DNA from: Leptolyngbya sp. PCC 6406
GTDB taxonomy: Bacteria; Cyanobacteriota; Cyanobacteriia; Phormidesmidales; Phormidesmidaceae
Reading direction: 5' to 3'
Length of the DNA stretch: 64,000 nt
Assembly (NCBI RefSeq): GCF_000332095.2
Contig: NZ_KI913949.1
Location: 3,137,715-3,201,714 of the forward strand
Under the pieces are notes generated by a model. It saw only the letters and a list, made by a program, of their open reading frames with translations, was not told the DNA's origin and searched no databases. Of the stretch, positions 19,042 to 28,855 are shown piece after piece (the stretch's first letter is position 1; every line of letters begins with the position of its first letter). Made by a program: the position numbers and the translations under genes.

Positions 19042-19923
19042 ATGGCGGTACTCCCGAACCCAGACCTAGACGCCGTCCCCCTGACCGCCGCCATGATTCG
19101 TCAGGTGGAGGCGGGGATAGCCATTGCCCAGAAGCCCCAAGTGCAGCGCCATATTCAAGAGAGCTTGGCCCAACTGGGGGATGTGAACTCCAGCACCAAG
19201 GAGCGGCGGGTTAGTGGCACCTTGCGGCGCTGGGCCTTGAGAATGGCCATCGGACTCGCGTTTCGGGTGCGGGTAGAGCAGCCGGAATTTATCCCCACTC
19301 AGCGCGGTGTGCTGGTGGCCAATCACCTCAGCCACCTCGATCCCTTCCTTCTCCTGGCCACGGTGCCGCCCCATCCCTACTACTACAGTTTGGGAGATGC
19401 CCGTACCCTCTTTGGTCAGGGGTGGAAGCGTTGGCTATTTGGCAAGGCGGGCGGAGTGATTCCCCTAGAGCGGTGGTGGAAGGAGGAGATGGCGGTGATG
19501 GCTGTGGCCCAGGGTGATCGCCCCGATCTGAAACCCTTGGCGGAAGCGATCGAAAAACACGTCCCCAGCGGCAACTCCATTCAACAACTGCGCCAGATCG
19601 ATCAGGCGGTGCAGGGTATTTTGCGGCGGGGGGATAGCATCTTGCTCTTTCCCGAAGGTCGCCTCGGTAGTCAAGAGGGCAAACTCCATCTCCCCCTAAA
19701 GCGGGGTACGGTGATCTATGCCCTGCGATCAGGGGTGCCCATTACCCCGGTGGCGATCCGGGGCACCAGCCACCTGTCCTTTCGCAAAACCTTGACCCTA
19801 CGCTTTGGGCCACCTCTCCAGTTTCCCCAAGAAAAACGCCCCCGCCGGGACAAGATCGATAGTGCGATCGCGCAACTAGAACAGGCCCTCACTGCCCTGC
19901 TCACACCGCCTTTAGGGAAATAA
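19042..19923 (+). CDS. PlsC-like glycerolipid acyltransferase
   Basis: 293-residue acyltransferase. Motif I is NHLSHLDPF (NHx4D), motif III FPEGRLGSQEG, and motif IV VPITPVAIRGT. An insertion between motifs I and II (about 140-200) makes it longer than PlsC at 3193, the other paralogue. The ATG at 19042 follows AGGAGG (19026-19031) by ten bases. It probably acylates lysophosphatidate or another lyso-glycerolipid; specificity cannot be read. Confidence 0.82.
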   Translation: MAVLPNPDLDAVPLTAAMIRQVEAGIAIAQKPQVQRHIQESLAQLGDVNSSTKERRVSGTLRRWALRMAIGLAFRVRVEQPEFIPTQRGVLVANHLSHLDPFLLLATVPPHPYYYSLGDARTLFGQGWKRWLFGKAGGVIPLERWWKEEMAVMAVAQGDRPDLKPLAEAIEKHVPSGNSIQQLRQIDQAVQGILRRGDSILLFPEGRLGSQEGKLHLPLKRGTVIYALRSGVPITPVAIRGTSHLSFRKTLTLRFGPPLQFPQEKRPRRDKIDSAIAQLEQALTALLTPPLGK

Positions 19924-19949
19924 GCGACTTGCACTTCTAGAATGAAACC

Positions 19950-20726
19950 ATGACTAGCAAGCCTGCTTTCCCTGGGATGAATCCGTACCTGGAACGGCCA
20001 GACCTCTGGCCAGAAGTCCACTATGGATTGATTAGCGGGCTGATGAGAACCCTGAACCCGATACTGACCCCCAAATATCGAGCCGCAGTTGATAAACGGG
20101 TGTATCTAGATGCCCTTCTAGTCGGCATCCCCGATACAGCAGTTCTTCAGCAACGACTTGGCGGTAACAGCCCCCGCACTGCTACCACTATTTCCACCAC
20201 CGTTGTCAGGCAACCCGTTCTGAGCCAACCAGAGCGCGTAGGCGTGCCGATGCTAGAGGAAGTCACTGAGTATTTTCTGGAAATTCGCGCGATCGCGACC
20301 CGCAAGGTGATCACCGTCATTGAAATACTCTCCCCCAAAAATAAGCGTCTAGGGGAAGGGAGATCCCGGTATTTGAAAAAACGCCAAACCCTCCTCAATA
20401 GCCAGACCCATCTGGTGGAGATCGATCTCCTTAGAACGGGAGATTCCATGCCAGTGCAAGGAGGTCGCCAAGCCAGCTATCAAATCCTGGTCAGTCGAGC
20501 TGATGAACGGCCCGCTGCGGAACGGTATCCCTTTGACTTGCGGGAGCCGATCCCCATCTTTGCCCTGCCCCTGACCATCGCAGATCAGGAGCCCGCCATC
20601 GACTTAGCCGCTGTGCTAGAGCGGGCCTATGAGGAAGCTGCCCTGGATCTCGCGATTGATTATTCCCAGCCGCCAGAGCCCCCTGTCAGTGCCGTCGATG
20701 GGGCTTGGTTAGCGACCTTAGGCTAG
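19950..20726 (+). CDS. DUF4058 family protein
   Basis: 258 residues. FPGMNPYLERPDLWPEVHY at the N-terminus, then VITVIEILSPKNKR (about 120-133) and a basic GRSRYLKKRQTLLNSQTHLVEIDLLR stretch are the hallmarks of this cyanobacterial family. The IEILSPxNK...Y..KR..L pattern and HLVEIDLL resemble PD-(D/E)XK-like folds, but function is unknown. It starts 27 bp after the acyltransferase, possibly in the same transcript, and precedes glgA by 70 bp. Confidence 0.8.
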   Translation: MTSKPAFPGMNPYLERPDLWPEVHYGLISGLMRTLNPILTPKYRAAVDKRVYLDALLVGIPDTAVLQQRLGGNSPRTATTISTTVVRQPVLSQPERVGVPMLEEVTEYFLEIRAIATRKVITVIEILSPKNKRLGEGRSRYLKKRQTLLNSQTHLVEIDLLRTGDSMPVQGGRQASYQILVSRADERPAAERYPFDLREPIPIFALPLTIADQEPAIDLAAVLERAYEEAALDLAIDYSQPPEPPVSAVDGAWLATLG

Positions 20727-20795
20727 CCCCTATGCAGGGTAACCGTGCCCTCGTAGACTGATGGGGATATTGAAAAGATTTCTAAAGGCAGAACC

Positions 20796-22217
20796 ATGCG
20801 GATTTTGTTTGTGGCAGCAGAAGCAGCACCGCTCGCCAAGGTCGGGGGCATGGGGGATGTAGTCGGGGCATTGCCCAAAGTACTGCGAAAAATGGGCCAT
20901 GATGTCCGCATCTTCATGCCCTACTACGGTTTTTTGCCCGACAAAATTGATATCCCCAAAGAACCCGTCTGGTGGGGATACGCCATGTTCAACGATTTTG
21001 CCGTGTATGAGGCTACCTTACCGGGAACCGACATTCCCCTGTACCTCTTTGGTCACCCTGCCTTTGATGCCCGAACCGTCTACGGCAGCGATGACGAAGA
21101 CTGGCGGTTTACCTTCTTTGCCAACGGTGCGGCAGAGTTTGCCTGGAATTTTTGGAAGCCCCAAATCATGCACTGCCACGACTGGCACACCGGCATGATC
21201 CCCGTGTGGATGAACCAAACCTCCGATATCGGCACGGTTTTCACCATTCACAACCTGGCCTACCAAGGCCCCTGGCGCTGGAAACTGGAAAAGATAACCT
21301 GGTGCCCCTGGTATATGCAGGGCCACAACACCATGGCAGCGGCAGTCCAATTTGCCGACCGCGTCAACACCGTTTCCCCCACCTATGCCCAACAGATCCA
21401 AACCACCGACTACGGCGAAGAACTAGAGGGGTTGCTGTCCTTTATCAGTGGCAAGCTCAGCGGCATTCTCAACGGCATCGATATGGAGCTGTTTAACCCC
21501 GAAACCGATACCCAGTTAACCCAAACCTTCACCGCCGATACTCTAGAGCGGCGACGGGCCAACAAAGTTGCGCTCCAAGAGGAACTGGGCCTAGAGGTGA
21601 ACTCAGAAGCCTTCATGGTGGGCATGGTCGGGCGACTAGTGGAGCAAAAGGGGCTGGATCTGATCCTACAAACCCTTGATCGGTTCCTGGCCTATACCGA
21701 TGCCCAGTTTGTACTCCTGGGAACCGGCGATCGCTACTACGAAAACCAGCTCTGGGAGCTAGCCACCCGCTATCGGGGGCGAGTAGCAGTGTACCTGCTC
21801 TACAGTGACGGCATCGGTCGTCGCATCTACGGTGGCACCGACGCCTTCCTCATGCCCTCCCGCTTTGAGCCCTGCGGCATTAGTCAAATGATTGCCATGC
21901 GCTACGGCTGCATCCCCATTGTCCGCCGGACTGGCGGACTGGTAGATACCGTCACCCACCACGACCCCACTAATGGCTTAGGGACGGGCTATTGCTTTGA
22001 TCGCTATGAACCCCTAGATCTCTACACTTGTCTGGTGCGGGCTTGGGAAGGATATCGCTACAAGGATGCTTGGCAAGCGCTACAGCAGCGGGCGATGAAC
22101 CAGGACTTTAGCTGGGATAAGTCAGCGGTGGAGTATATCAAGCTCTACTCAGACATCCTGGGAATAGATTACAAGACCCAGTTGCAATTGGCCCCCACCG
22201 AACCCACCAACCGATAG
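20796..22217 (+). CDS. glgA: glycogen synthase
   Basis: 473-residue GT5 ADP-glucose:alpha-1,4-glucan glucosyltransferase. Starts [29 protein letters not shown] is the ADP-glucose/glucan loop (Lys15). [30 protein letters not shown] and [18 protein letters not shown] follow in the expected order. It elongates storage glycogen in the cytosol. A stand-alone gene; other glycogen genes are not in the window. Confidence 0.96.
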   Translation: MRILFVAAEAAPLAKVGGMGDVVGALPKVLRKMGHDVRIFMPYYGFLPDKIDIPKEPVWWGYAMFNDFAVYEATLPGTDIPLYLFGHPAFDARTVYGSDDEDWRFTFFANGAAEFAWNFWKPQIMHCHDWHTGMIPVWMNQTSDIGTVFTIHNLAYQGPWRWKLEKITWCPWYMQGHNTMAAAVQFADRVNTVSPTYAQQIQTTDYGEELEGLLSFISGKLSGILNGIDMELFNPETDTQLTQTFTADTLERRRANKVALQEELGLEVNSEAFMVGMVGRLVEQKGLDLILQTLDRFLAYTDAQFVLLGTGDRYYENQLWELATRYRGRVAVYLLYSDGIGRRIYGGTDAFLMPSRFEPCGISQMIAMRYGCIPIVRRTGGLVDTVTHHDPTNGLGTGYCFDRYEPLDLYTCLVRAWEGYRYKDAWQALQQRAMNQDFSWDKSAVEYIKLYSDILGIDYKTQLQLAPTEPTNR

Positions 22218-22802
22218 AGTTCTAAAGATCCGATGCGAGAAATCCCTGGGGAAGTCAAGGTGCAGTGGCCCCGTTTCCCAGGTCCACCCATCGGTATCCC
22301 GTAGCACCATTGAAACTCTTTGGGGAAAATATTATTCACAGTACCAAGTTATTTAACCCATCGTTAACTTGCGTGAATACAGTCCTGAATAGGGAAAGGC
22401 TGTGATAACTTAGGAAATAACAAAGGACAACTAAATATCCATACAAGCTCAATACAACTCTTTTAGAGATGAGCTGGTGAACGGCCCAAAAACCAAACTT
22501 TCATGGCTTTAAACGACATCTAAATCGGGGTAAACGACTTCGAGTCCACCCAATCTAAGCAGATGGCAAGCGTTGTAAAGTCAACCTGAAAACCCTTTGT
22601 AATGCGTTCTCTCATTGGTCAACTCAACATACTGACTGCATTCGATTGACGCTTTATTAGTTTTGAAATCACTACGTTAACGGGGTCTGACCATGGAATA
22701 GGTCAGACCCCGTTGGCCTTTGTAATGCCCACCCTACAAAGAGCTTGTCCAACAAGGGTTACTTTCGATTCTTTGGATGGCGGGTGCTCCCCTAGCGGAC
22801 GT
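22218..22802. other. long intergenic region
   Basis: 585 bp without a supported reading frame, more AT-rich than the flanks. The only clear structure is the hairpin at 22679-22714. Confidence 0.5.
22679..22714. terminator. 14-bp stem hairpin, possible terminator
   Basis: AACGGGGTCTGACC (22679-22692) pairs perfectly with 22701-22714 around an 8-nt loop. TTGGCCTTTG follows on the plus strand, a weak T-tract. It may separate glgA-side transcripts from the convergent PEP-CTERM-like gene. Confidence 0.45.
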
Positions 22803-23597
22803 TCACCCAACGAGTTCACGCCCATGCTGAACGTACACACGGCTCAACAGGGTTACCCCAACCAGACTCAGCCCCAAGATCATCTTCGCCTCTGGAACCG
22901 CTGTTGGAGCTGACTCAACAAACTCTGCTTTGGCTGTAGGGAGACAGGTCGCTGCCCCCAAGCCAGCTCCAGAGGAGGGGGAAAGTATTTCCCCCCCAGG
23001 CTGGGGCCTTTCCCTTGCATTACCGGAACCTATGACCAGTCCGAACCCACCTCGGCTGGGTTGATCTGCCCAAAAGTGGCGATTCTCCCCTGGAAAAAGG
23101 TTGGCATTCTGGTGCTGAAAAGGACCAGAAACCACTAGGGATAAACCAGGGTAATGGTTCTGGGGTTGCATCCATTGGTTTACCTCAATCGGAAACACCC
23201 AATCAAACTGGGGGCTGTTTTCGATAACGGGATTGGACTGGCTGCGGTTATCCACGTCATTGTCATTGTTTAGGGTGATGGCAGGGCCATCTCCTATCTC
23301 CACCTGCTGCCAAGCATTCAAAGCACCAGAATGCACCACAATGCTGGGGTTGACCTGGATGGAAATGTCGGGAGTCAACGGGTCTATGGCAGTCGAGTTA
23401 GTTTCACCACCAGAGGCATCGTGCTGCGGTGGGGGGTTAGTGGTGGAGTTGAAAGACCCATTGAACCAGTCCCAATCATTGAGCAGGTTGAACGTATTGC
23501 CTGAAAACAGAGTAGCCGCAAGGGAGAGGGCGACGGGAATGGAGAGTCCCTTGAGGAGTTGATCAAGTTTAGAGGATGGGGGCAAGGTAGATGGCAT
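22803..23597 (-). CDS. exported protein with PEP-CTERM-like tail
   Basis: 264 residues from MPSTLPPSSKLDQLLKGLSI, which forms a signal-like hydrophobic segment (VALSLAATLFSG). The middle is low complexity, Asn, Pro, Ser and Gln rich, with one Cys. The C-terminus reads AVPEAKMILGLSLVGVTLL then SRVYVQHGREL: a VPE-plus-helix-plus-basic layout like PEP-CTERM sorting signals, though VPEA replaces VPEP. An extracellular or surface role is inferred. The IS4 element inserted 76 bp upstream of its start may have altered its promoter. Confidence 0.55.
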   Translation of the reverse strand: MPSTLPPSSKLDQLLKGLSIPVALSLAATLFSGNTFNLLNDWDWFNGSFNSTTNPPPQHDASGGETNSTAIDPLTPDISIQVNPSIVVHSGALNAWQQVEIGDGPAITLNNDNDVDNRSQSNPVIENSPQFDWVFPIEVNQWMQPQNHYPGLSLVVSGPFQHQNANLFPGENRHFWADQPSRGGFGLVIGSGNARERPQPGGEILSPSSGAGLGAATCLPTAKAEFVESAPTAVPEAKMILGLSLVGVTLLSRVYVQHGRELVG

Positions 23598-23736
23598 GGC
23601 ACAAGTTTCTGGTGAGTGGTGCCGCGATGCTATGAAGGTCATCGCGGTGTAATTACCAGAGAATGTTTCTGACCTTAACGGGTGACAAGGGCACTCAACG
23701 TCATACGGTACAGGGTTTTGAGATAATGGAGGGGAC

Positions 23737-23765
23737 AAAAAAAAGGGAGCCTCAGTACAGCTCCC
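23737..23765 (-). terminator. hairpin inside IS left end
   Basis: On the minus strand GGGAGC...GCTCCC is followed by eight T (A-run 23737-23744). It would stop minus-strand transcription leaving the left side of the IS, such as antisense reads from the psbDC side. Confidence 0.6.
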
Positions 23766-23775
23766 CCAACCAAAT

Positions 23776-24975
23776 ATGTTCCCTACATTCTACCAAACTA
23801 CCCTTCTCACCCATCTCAATGAAAAACAGTACTTGACCTTCCAGTTACTGTTGTTATTGCTACAAGCGCATCGCCAAGTCAAACTCTCCGTCTTAGCCAG
23901 CGTCTTTCCTCAGCCCATTCAGTATCAAAGTCGCAAACGGAACTTACAACGCTTTTTAGCCTTACCCAAACTCACGCTCAAGGTGCTGTGGTTTCCACTG
24001 CTCAAATATTGGATCCGCCAAGTGGAAACGGGACGGGGCTTGAACCGTGACCAACGCCGTCGTCTGAGAACGCTCAAACACCATAAACACGGCTATTGGA
24101 TTCTGGCAATGGACCGCACGGAATGGAAAGGGCGAAATATATTCATGGTCAGCGTGGTGTGGGGGACTCATGCTTTACCCGTCTATTGGGAGCGTTTAGG
24201 GCGGGCGGGTACGAGTGACCTGAAAACGCAACGGCGACTGCTGAAAGCGGCCCTGTCCTTGTTTAAGTCCTACCCGGTTCTACTGCTGGGTGACCGGGAG
24301 TTCCATAGCCCTAAACTGGCGGAATGGTTGGATCAGCGCGGGGTGTCCTTTGCACTCCGACAGAAAAAGGACTTCCATTTCAAGACCGATACCGATACCG
24401 ACTATCAAGTCCTCAAAAACGTTGGCTTCAAACCGGGCCAGTCTCGATTTTATGAGGGAGTTTTGTGCAACAAGGGCGATGGTATGGGCCCGTTTAATTT
24501 AGCGGTGTATTGGAAGCGCTCCTATCGCCAGAAGGGGCCGAAGGAGCCGTGGTATATCCTGACTAATCTGCCCACCTTGAAGCAAGCGTTAGCGGTCTAT
24601 CGATGTCGCTGGGGCATTGAACAGCTCTTCAAAGACTTTAAGACTGGGGGCTATAACTTGGAGGATACCAAGGTCAATGACACCCGATTCTTAGCCTTAG
24701 TTTTACTGATCGCTCTGGCTTACAGTTTGGCGACTCTCCACGGCCAGTGGATGCAGGAGGCCAAGCTAGCTCAGTATGCCGGACGTCTCCAAGAGCACCA
24801 AGATAAGGCTCCACGGCACAGTGACTTTAGCTTCAGTCTCTATGGCCAACGATGGCTCTATGCCATGGACTTATGGGCCGATTGGGCGCTCAAGCTGGTG
24901 GCCCTTAAACCCCATAAACACCGCTATTTTCAGCGAGGTTTTCACGCTCTATCCCTTATCCAGCAAGCTCTCTAG
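23776..24975 (+). CDS. IS4-family transposase
   Basis: 399 residues, DDE type. The first Asp is in LAMDRTEWKG, the second in LLGDREFHSPKLAEWL, and the Glu in YRCRWGIEQLFKDFK, which fits the IS4 YREK signature Y-2-R-3-E-6-K exactly. The frame is intact from ATG to stop, and both ends of the element are present, so it may be active. Confidence 0.92.
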   Translation: MFPTFYQTTLLTHLNEKQYLTFQLLLLLLQAHRQVKLSVLASVFPQPIQYQSRKRNLQRFLALPKLTLKVLWFPLLKYWIRQVETGRGLNRDQRRRLRTLKHHKHGYWILAMDRTEWKGRNIFMVSVVWGTHALPVYWERLGRAGTSDLKTQRRLLKAALSLFKSYPVLLLGDREFHSPKLAEWLDQRGVSFALRQKKDFHFKTDTDTDYQVLKNVGFKPGQSRFYEGVLCNKGDGMGPFNLAVYWKRSYRQKGPKEPWYILTNLPTLKQALAVYRCRWGIEQLFKDFKTGGYNLEDTKVNDTRFLALVLLIALAYSLATLHGQWMQEAKLAQYAGRLQEHQDKAPRHSDFSFSLYGQRWLYAMDLWADWALKLVALKPHKHRYFQRGFHALSLIQQAL

Positions 24976-25055
24976 GGGGGTTGTCACCCTGTAAGGTTTC
25001 TGACTACCAGAGACTTATTCACCCTATGGAGCCTCCCTCAGTCTCGTCCCCAAAC

Positions 25056-25086
25056 AAAAACCCTGGTGCTGAGCACCAGGGTTTTT
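25056..25086 (-). terminator. psbDC operon terminator (bidirectional)
   Basis: ACCCTGGTGC-TGA-GCACCAGGGT (25060-25082) with five A before it and five T after it. It lies 44 bp beyond the psbC stop, and works as an intrinsic terminator in either direction. Confidence 0.88.
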
Positions 25087-25129
25087 GCGGGATTAATTAT
25101 CCTCTATCCTCAGACGTTAGACCAAAGCG

Positions 25130-26512
25130 TTAGTCTAGGTCGCCCATGGACAAGACGGGTTCAGAGGAACGATCGATCCCCTTCTCAAAACCAGCTTCAG
25201 CCGCCCGAGCACGACCTGCATGCCACAGGTGACCCACGAGGAAGAAGAAGCCCAGAACGAAGTGAGAGGTAGACAACCACTGACGGGGGTTGACAAAGTT
25301 CACGGAGTTAATTTCCGTGATGATGCCGCCCACGGAGTTGATGGAGGCATTAGGCGCATGAGTCATGTACTCAGCGGCCCGCCGCACCTGCCAGTCTTGA
25401 ATGTCGTTCTTTAGCTTATCCAAATCCAGGCCATTGGGACCCCGCAGGGGCTCCAGCCAGGGGCCTTGGAAGTCCCAGAAGCGCATAGTTTCACCCCCAA
25501 AGATGATTTCACCAGTGGGAGAGCGCATCAGGTACTTACCCAAACCCGTAGGGCCTTGGGCTGCACCAATGTTGGCCCCTAGGCGCAGGTCGCGCACCAG
25601 GAAGGTCATGGCTTGAGCTTGAGAGGCTTCTGCGTTGGTGGGACCGTAGAACTCACTGGGGTAAGCGGTGTTGTTGAACCACACAAAGCAAGAGGCAATG
25701 AAGCCCATCAGGGACAACGCGCCCAAGCTGTAGGACAGGTAGGCTTCACCAGACCACACCAGAGAACGGCGTGCCCAGGCAAAGGGCTTGGTCAGGATAT
25801 GCCAGATACCGCCACCGATGCAGATGAGGCCGATCCAGATATGACCACCGATGATGTCTTCCATGTTGTTGACGCCAACGATCCAGCCGTTGCCGCCAAA
25901 GGGAGAACCAACCAAGTAGCCAAAGATGATAGCGGGATTCAAGGTGGGGTTGGTAATTACCCGCACATCGCCTCCACCAGGAGCCCAGGTGTCATAGACA
26001 CCACCCAAGAAACAAGCCTTAATCACCAACAACAAAGCTCCACATCCCAACAGGATGAGGTGGATGCCGATGATGGTGGTCATCTTGTTCTTGTCTTTCC
26101 AGTCGTAGCCAAAGAACGCAGAGTATTCCTCTAGCGTTTCAGGGCCACGAACGGCATGGTAAATACCGCCTAGGCCCAAGACGGCGGATGAAACCAAGTG
26201 CAACACACCCACAACGAAGTAGGGGAAGGTGTCAATGACTTCACCACCAGGGCCAACGCCCCAGCCCAGGGTAGCCAAGTGAGGCAGAAGAATGAAGCCT
26301 TGCTCATACAAGGGCTTCTCAGGGACAAAGTGGGCGACCTCAAATAGGGTCATCGCACCGGTCCAGAACACAATCAGGCCAGCGTGGGCGACGTGGGCAC
26401 CCAGCAGTTTGCCAGACAGATTGATTAAGCGAGCGTTACCAGACCACCAGGCGAACCCGGTAGATTCTTGATCGCGCCCACCAAGGTAGGAATTACTAGA
26501 GAGCGTTACCAC
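25130..26512 (-). CDS. psbC: photosystem II CP43 antenna protein
   Basis: 460-residue inner antenna binding chlorophyll a and contributing to the Mn4CaO5 site. [13 protein letters not shown] begins the mature region; the large lumenal loop contains [28 protein letters not shown], including the conserved Arg-rich segment. I chose the GTG at 26512 (GTGGTAACGCTC), which overlaps the end of psbD by 17 bases and has GAAGAGG nine bases upstream, as documented for psbD-psbC in plastids and cyanobacteria. An upstream ATG-type start giving 472 residues is the common alternative annotation. Confidence 0.96.
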   Translation of the reverse strand: MVTLSSNSYLGGRDQESTGFAWWSGNARLINLSGKLLGAHVAHAGLIVFWTGAMTLFEVAHFVPEKPLYEQGFILLPHLATLGWGVGPGGEVIDTFPYFVVGVLHLVSSAVLGLGGIYHAVRGPETLEEYSAFFGYDWKDKNKMTTIIGIHLILLGCGALLLVIKACFLGGVYDTWAPGGGDVRVITNPTLNPAIIFGYLVGSPFGGNGWIVGVNNMEDIIGGHIWIGLICIGGGIWHILTKPFAWARRSLVWSGEAYLSYSLGALSLMGFIASCFVWFNNTAYPSEFYGPTNAEASQAQAMTFLVRDLRLGANIGAAQGPTGLGKYLMRSPTGEIIFGGETMRFWDFQGPWLEPLRGPNGLDLDKLKNDIQDWQVRRAAEYMTHAPNASINSVGGIITEINSVNFVNPRQWLSTSHFVLGFFFLVGHLWHAGRARAAEAGFEKGIDRSSEPVLSMGDLD

Positions 26513-27554
26513 GGGGCAGTACCTCTTCGGGGAATACAAACTTCTCATGGGGCTGGTCGGTGGGAGCCATCCAAGCCCGGATGCCCTCGTTCAGCAGAAT
26601 GTTCTTGGTGTAGAACGTCTCGAACTCAGGGTCTTCAGCAGCGCGAATCTCTTGGGAGACAAAGTCATAGGCCCGCAGGTTCAACCCTAGACCCACAATC
26701 CCTACTGCACTCATCCACAACCCAGTGACGGGCACAAACAACATGAAGAAGTGCAGCCAACGCTTGTTGGAAAAGGCAATCCCAAAAATCTGGGACCAAA
26801 AGCGGTTGGCGGTCACCATGGAGTAGGTCTCTTCGGCCTGGGTGGGCTCGAAGGCGCGGAAGGTGTTGGCGTTCTCACCATCTTTGAACAGGGTGTTCTC
26901 AACGGTGGCACCATGGATGGCGCACAACAGGGCTCCCCCCAATACTCCGGCTACTCCCATCATGTGGAAGGGGTTCAGGGTCCAGTTATGGAAACCTTGC
27001 AGGAACAGAATGAAACGGAAGATGGCCGCTACCCCAAAGCTGGGGGCAAAGAACCAACTGGACTGGCCCAACGGGTACATCAGGAATACGCTGACGAACA
27101 CGGCAATCGGCGCGGAAAACGCGATCGCATTGTAGGGGCGTAGTCCCACCAGTCGGGCTACTTCAAACTGGCGCAGCATGAAGCCGATGAGGGCAAAGGC
27201 TCCGTGGAGGGCAGTGAAACTCCACAGACCACCAATCTGACACCAGCGCACAAAGTCGCCTTGGGCTTCGGGTCCCCACAGCAGCAGTAGGGAGTGACCC
27301 ATGCTGTCAGCGGGGGAAGAAACGGCAACGGTCAGAAAGTTGCAGCCCTCTAGGTAGCTAGAGGCAAGTCCGTGGGTGTACCAGGAGGTTACGAAGGTGG
27401 TGCCGGTGAGCCAGCCCCCCAAGGCCATGAAGGCGCAGGGGAATAGCAGGAGTCCGGACCACCCGATGAAGACGAATCGGTCGCGTTTTAGCCAGTCATC
27501 GAGGACGTCGAACCATCCTCTCTGAGCGGGTGCGCGTCCCATTGCTATGGTCAT
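26496..27554 (-). CDS. psbD: photosystem II D2 protein
   Basis: 352-residue reaction-centre protein. It begins [20 protein letters not shown], and carries five transmembrane helices and chlorophyll, pheophytin, QA and iron ligands, for example [20 protein letters not shown] and [24 protein letters not shown] lies six bases before the ATG. First gene of psbDC, overlapping psbC. Confidence 0.98.
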   Translation of the reverse strand: MTIAMGRAPAQRGWFDVLDDWLKRDRFVFIGWSGLLLFPCAFMALGGWLTGTTFVTSWYTHGLASSYLEGCNFLTVAVSSPADSMGHSLLLLWGPEAQGDFVRWCQIGGLWSFTALHGAFALIGFMLRQFEVARLVGLRPYNAIAFSAPIAVFVSVFLMYPLGQSSWFFAPSFGVAAIFRFILFLQGFHNWTLNPFHMMGVAGVLGGALLCAIHGATVENTLFKDGENANTFRAFEPTQAEETYSMVTANRFWSQIFGIAFSNKRWLHFFMLFVPVTGLWMSAVGIVGLGLNLRAYDFVSQEIRAAEDPEFETFYTKNILLNEGIRAWMAPTDQPHEKFVFPEEVLPRGNAL

Positions 27555-27821
27555 GTCAAATCCTCTTATCTATGGCAAGGAGTCCAGCATGTCCAAAAAC
27601 ATGCAAGCCTCGCCCATGCAGGTGACACATGAATGCGAAGCGGTCACCCCAGCGGATGAAGACCATCTATCAGCTTGGGCTGATCTAGGACTTAAGCGCT
27701 GGATCCTTGGGGTGGATCCTTGAGCCACATCTTAGAGATGTCAGGATCAAGGGGTACAGGTTTCTAATTATGATAGGGAGAGATCCCGATTTTTACAATC
27801 CGACATCTATATTCTCAGGTT

Positions 27822-28388
27822 ATGACGACATCAATACAACCATTGTCTACGAAGGTTTTGAAGCGCCCGGTTCTGGGGGCACGTCGTCTCAGCAACTATT
27901 GGTGGGCGGTGGTCGTGACCCTAGGGGGCACAGGATTTTTCTTGGCGGGCCTCTCCAGCTATCTTCACGTGAATCTGCTTCCCTTTTCTGATCCGACCCA
28001 GTTGATCTTTATTCCCCAGGGCATTGCCATGGGCTTTTACGGCGTTGCGGCACTCCTGCTGGCCAGTTACCTCTGGCTAATTATTCTGTGGGATGTGGGA
28101 GGTGGCTATAACGAGTTCAACCAAGATACAGGGCGACTCAAGATTTTTCGCTCCGGTTTTCCCGGAGAAAACCGACGGGTGGAAATCGACCATCCCCTTT
28201 CAGAAGTGCTGGCGGTGCGGGTAGATATCCGCGAAGGGTTGAATCCCAAGCGCGTAATCTATCTGCGGCTGAAGGGACGGCCTGACGTGCCTCTGACCCG
28301 AGTGGGGCAGCCCCTTGCTCTCTCGGAATTGGAAAACCAGGGGGCGGAACTGGCCCGCTTCCTACAGGTTCCCCTAGAGGGCCTATAG
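27822..28388 (+). CDS. ycf4: photosystem I assembly protein Ycf4
   Basis: 188 residues with two N-terminal transmembrane helices (about 25-45 and 65-90: NYWWAVVVTLGGTGFFLAGL and YGVAALLLASYLWLIILWDV), then GGGYNEFNQDTGRLKIFRSGFPGENR, which is diagnostic. Ycf4 is a thylakoid scaffold for photosystem I subunit assembly. It is divergent from psbDC with a 267-bp shared upstream region; TATGAT at 27768-27773 is a candidate -10 box. Confidence 0.95.
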   Translation: MTTSIQPLSTKVLKRPVLGARRLSNYWWAVVVTLGGTGFFLAGLSSYLHVNLLPFSDPTQLIFIPQGIAMGFYGVAALLLASYLWLIILWDVGGGYNEFNQDTGRLKIFRSGFPGENRRVEIDHPLSEVLAVRVDIREGLNPKRVIYLRLKGRPDVPLTRVGQPLALSELENQGAELARFLQVPLEGL

Positions 28389-28462
28389 CGACTCACCTCT
28401 TCTAGGGCTTGTTTGTGGCTACACTGGGAGCGCTTTAGGGATGAGCCGGATCCGGTTAATCT

Positions 28463-28802
28463 TTAGTACTGGGCGGCGGAAATACCCTGGCCGTTCCATC
28501 GTGGCACACTCGGCCCCTCACCCTAGCCCTCTCCCACGGGGCTACTGTGTACACACATCTCTCTGAGCAGTCACATTTTGGCGAATCCCCCGCGATCGCC
28601 GCCCCCTTTTCAAGGGGGCTACTCCAATTCTGGATAGGACTGCCCCCCTTAAAAAGGGGGGTTGGGGGGATCAAACCCTAAACAAGACTCAACCGAAGAC
28701 TTATGTATATACAGTAGCCCAGGGGGAGAGGGGACCGGAGAAGGTTGGGCGGGCGCGGCAATAGTGGGCTGATTTACGCCCTGCGGTACTAAGTGGTTCT
28801 CC
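28463..28802. mobile_element. GTAC-ended element interrupted by a nested element
   Basis: Outer ends are T-TA-GTAC (28463) and GTAC-TA-A (ending 28802), implying a TTAA target. Inside, CTACTGTGTACACA and TGTATATACAGTAG form inverted ends of a nested element of about 175 bp that splits the CCCACGGGG/GAGAGGGG core. The nested part carries GCGAATCCCCCGCGATCGCC and CCCCCTTAAAAAGGGGGG, also present at 55401-55530. No gene in 28389-28855. Confidence 0.7.
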
Positions 28803-28855
28803 CACCTGGGGGCAGCATCCGGGGCAAGGGCAAGAAGATACTACAAGGATAGGTA

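Larger units (their letters stand above)
23673..24996 (+). mobile_element. IS4-family insertion sequence, complete
   Basis: 1324 bp. Left end CCTTAACGGGTGACAA (23673-23688) and right end TTGTCACCCTGTAAGG (24981-24996) are inverted repeats differing at two positions. The 7-bp direct repeat TTTCTGA flanks them (23666-23672 and 24997-25003). One intact transposase gene fills it. Perfect target duplication suggests a recent insertion, between psbC and the PEP-CTERM-like gene. Confidence 0.88.

Noticed and set aside
22530-22570. tRNA-like TTCGAGTCC sequence
   Set aside because: No acceptor or anticodon stems can be drawn around it.
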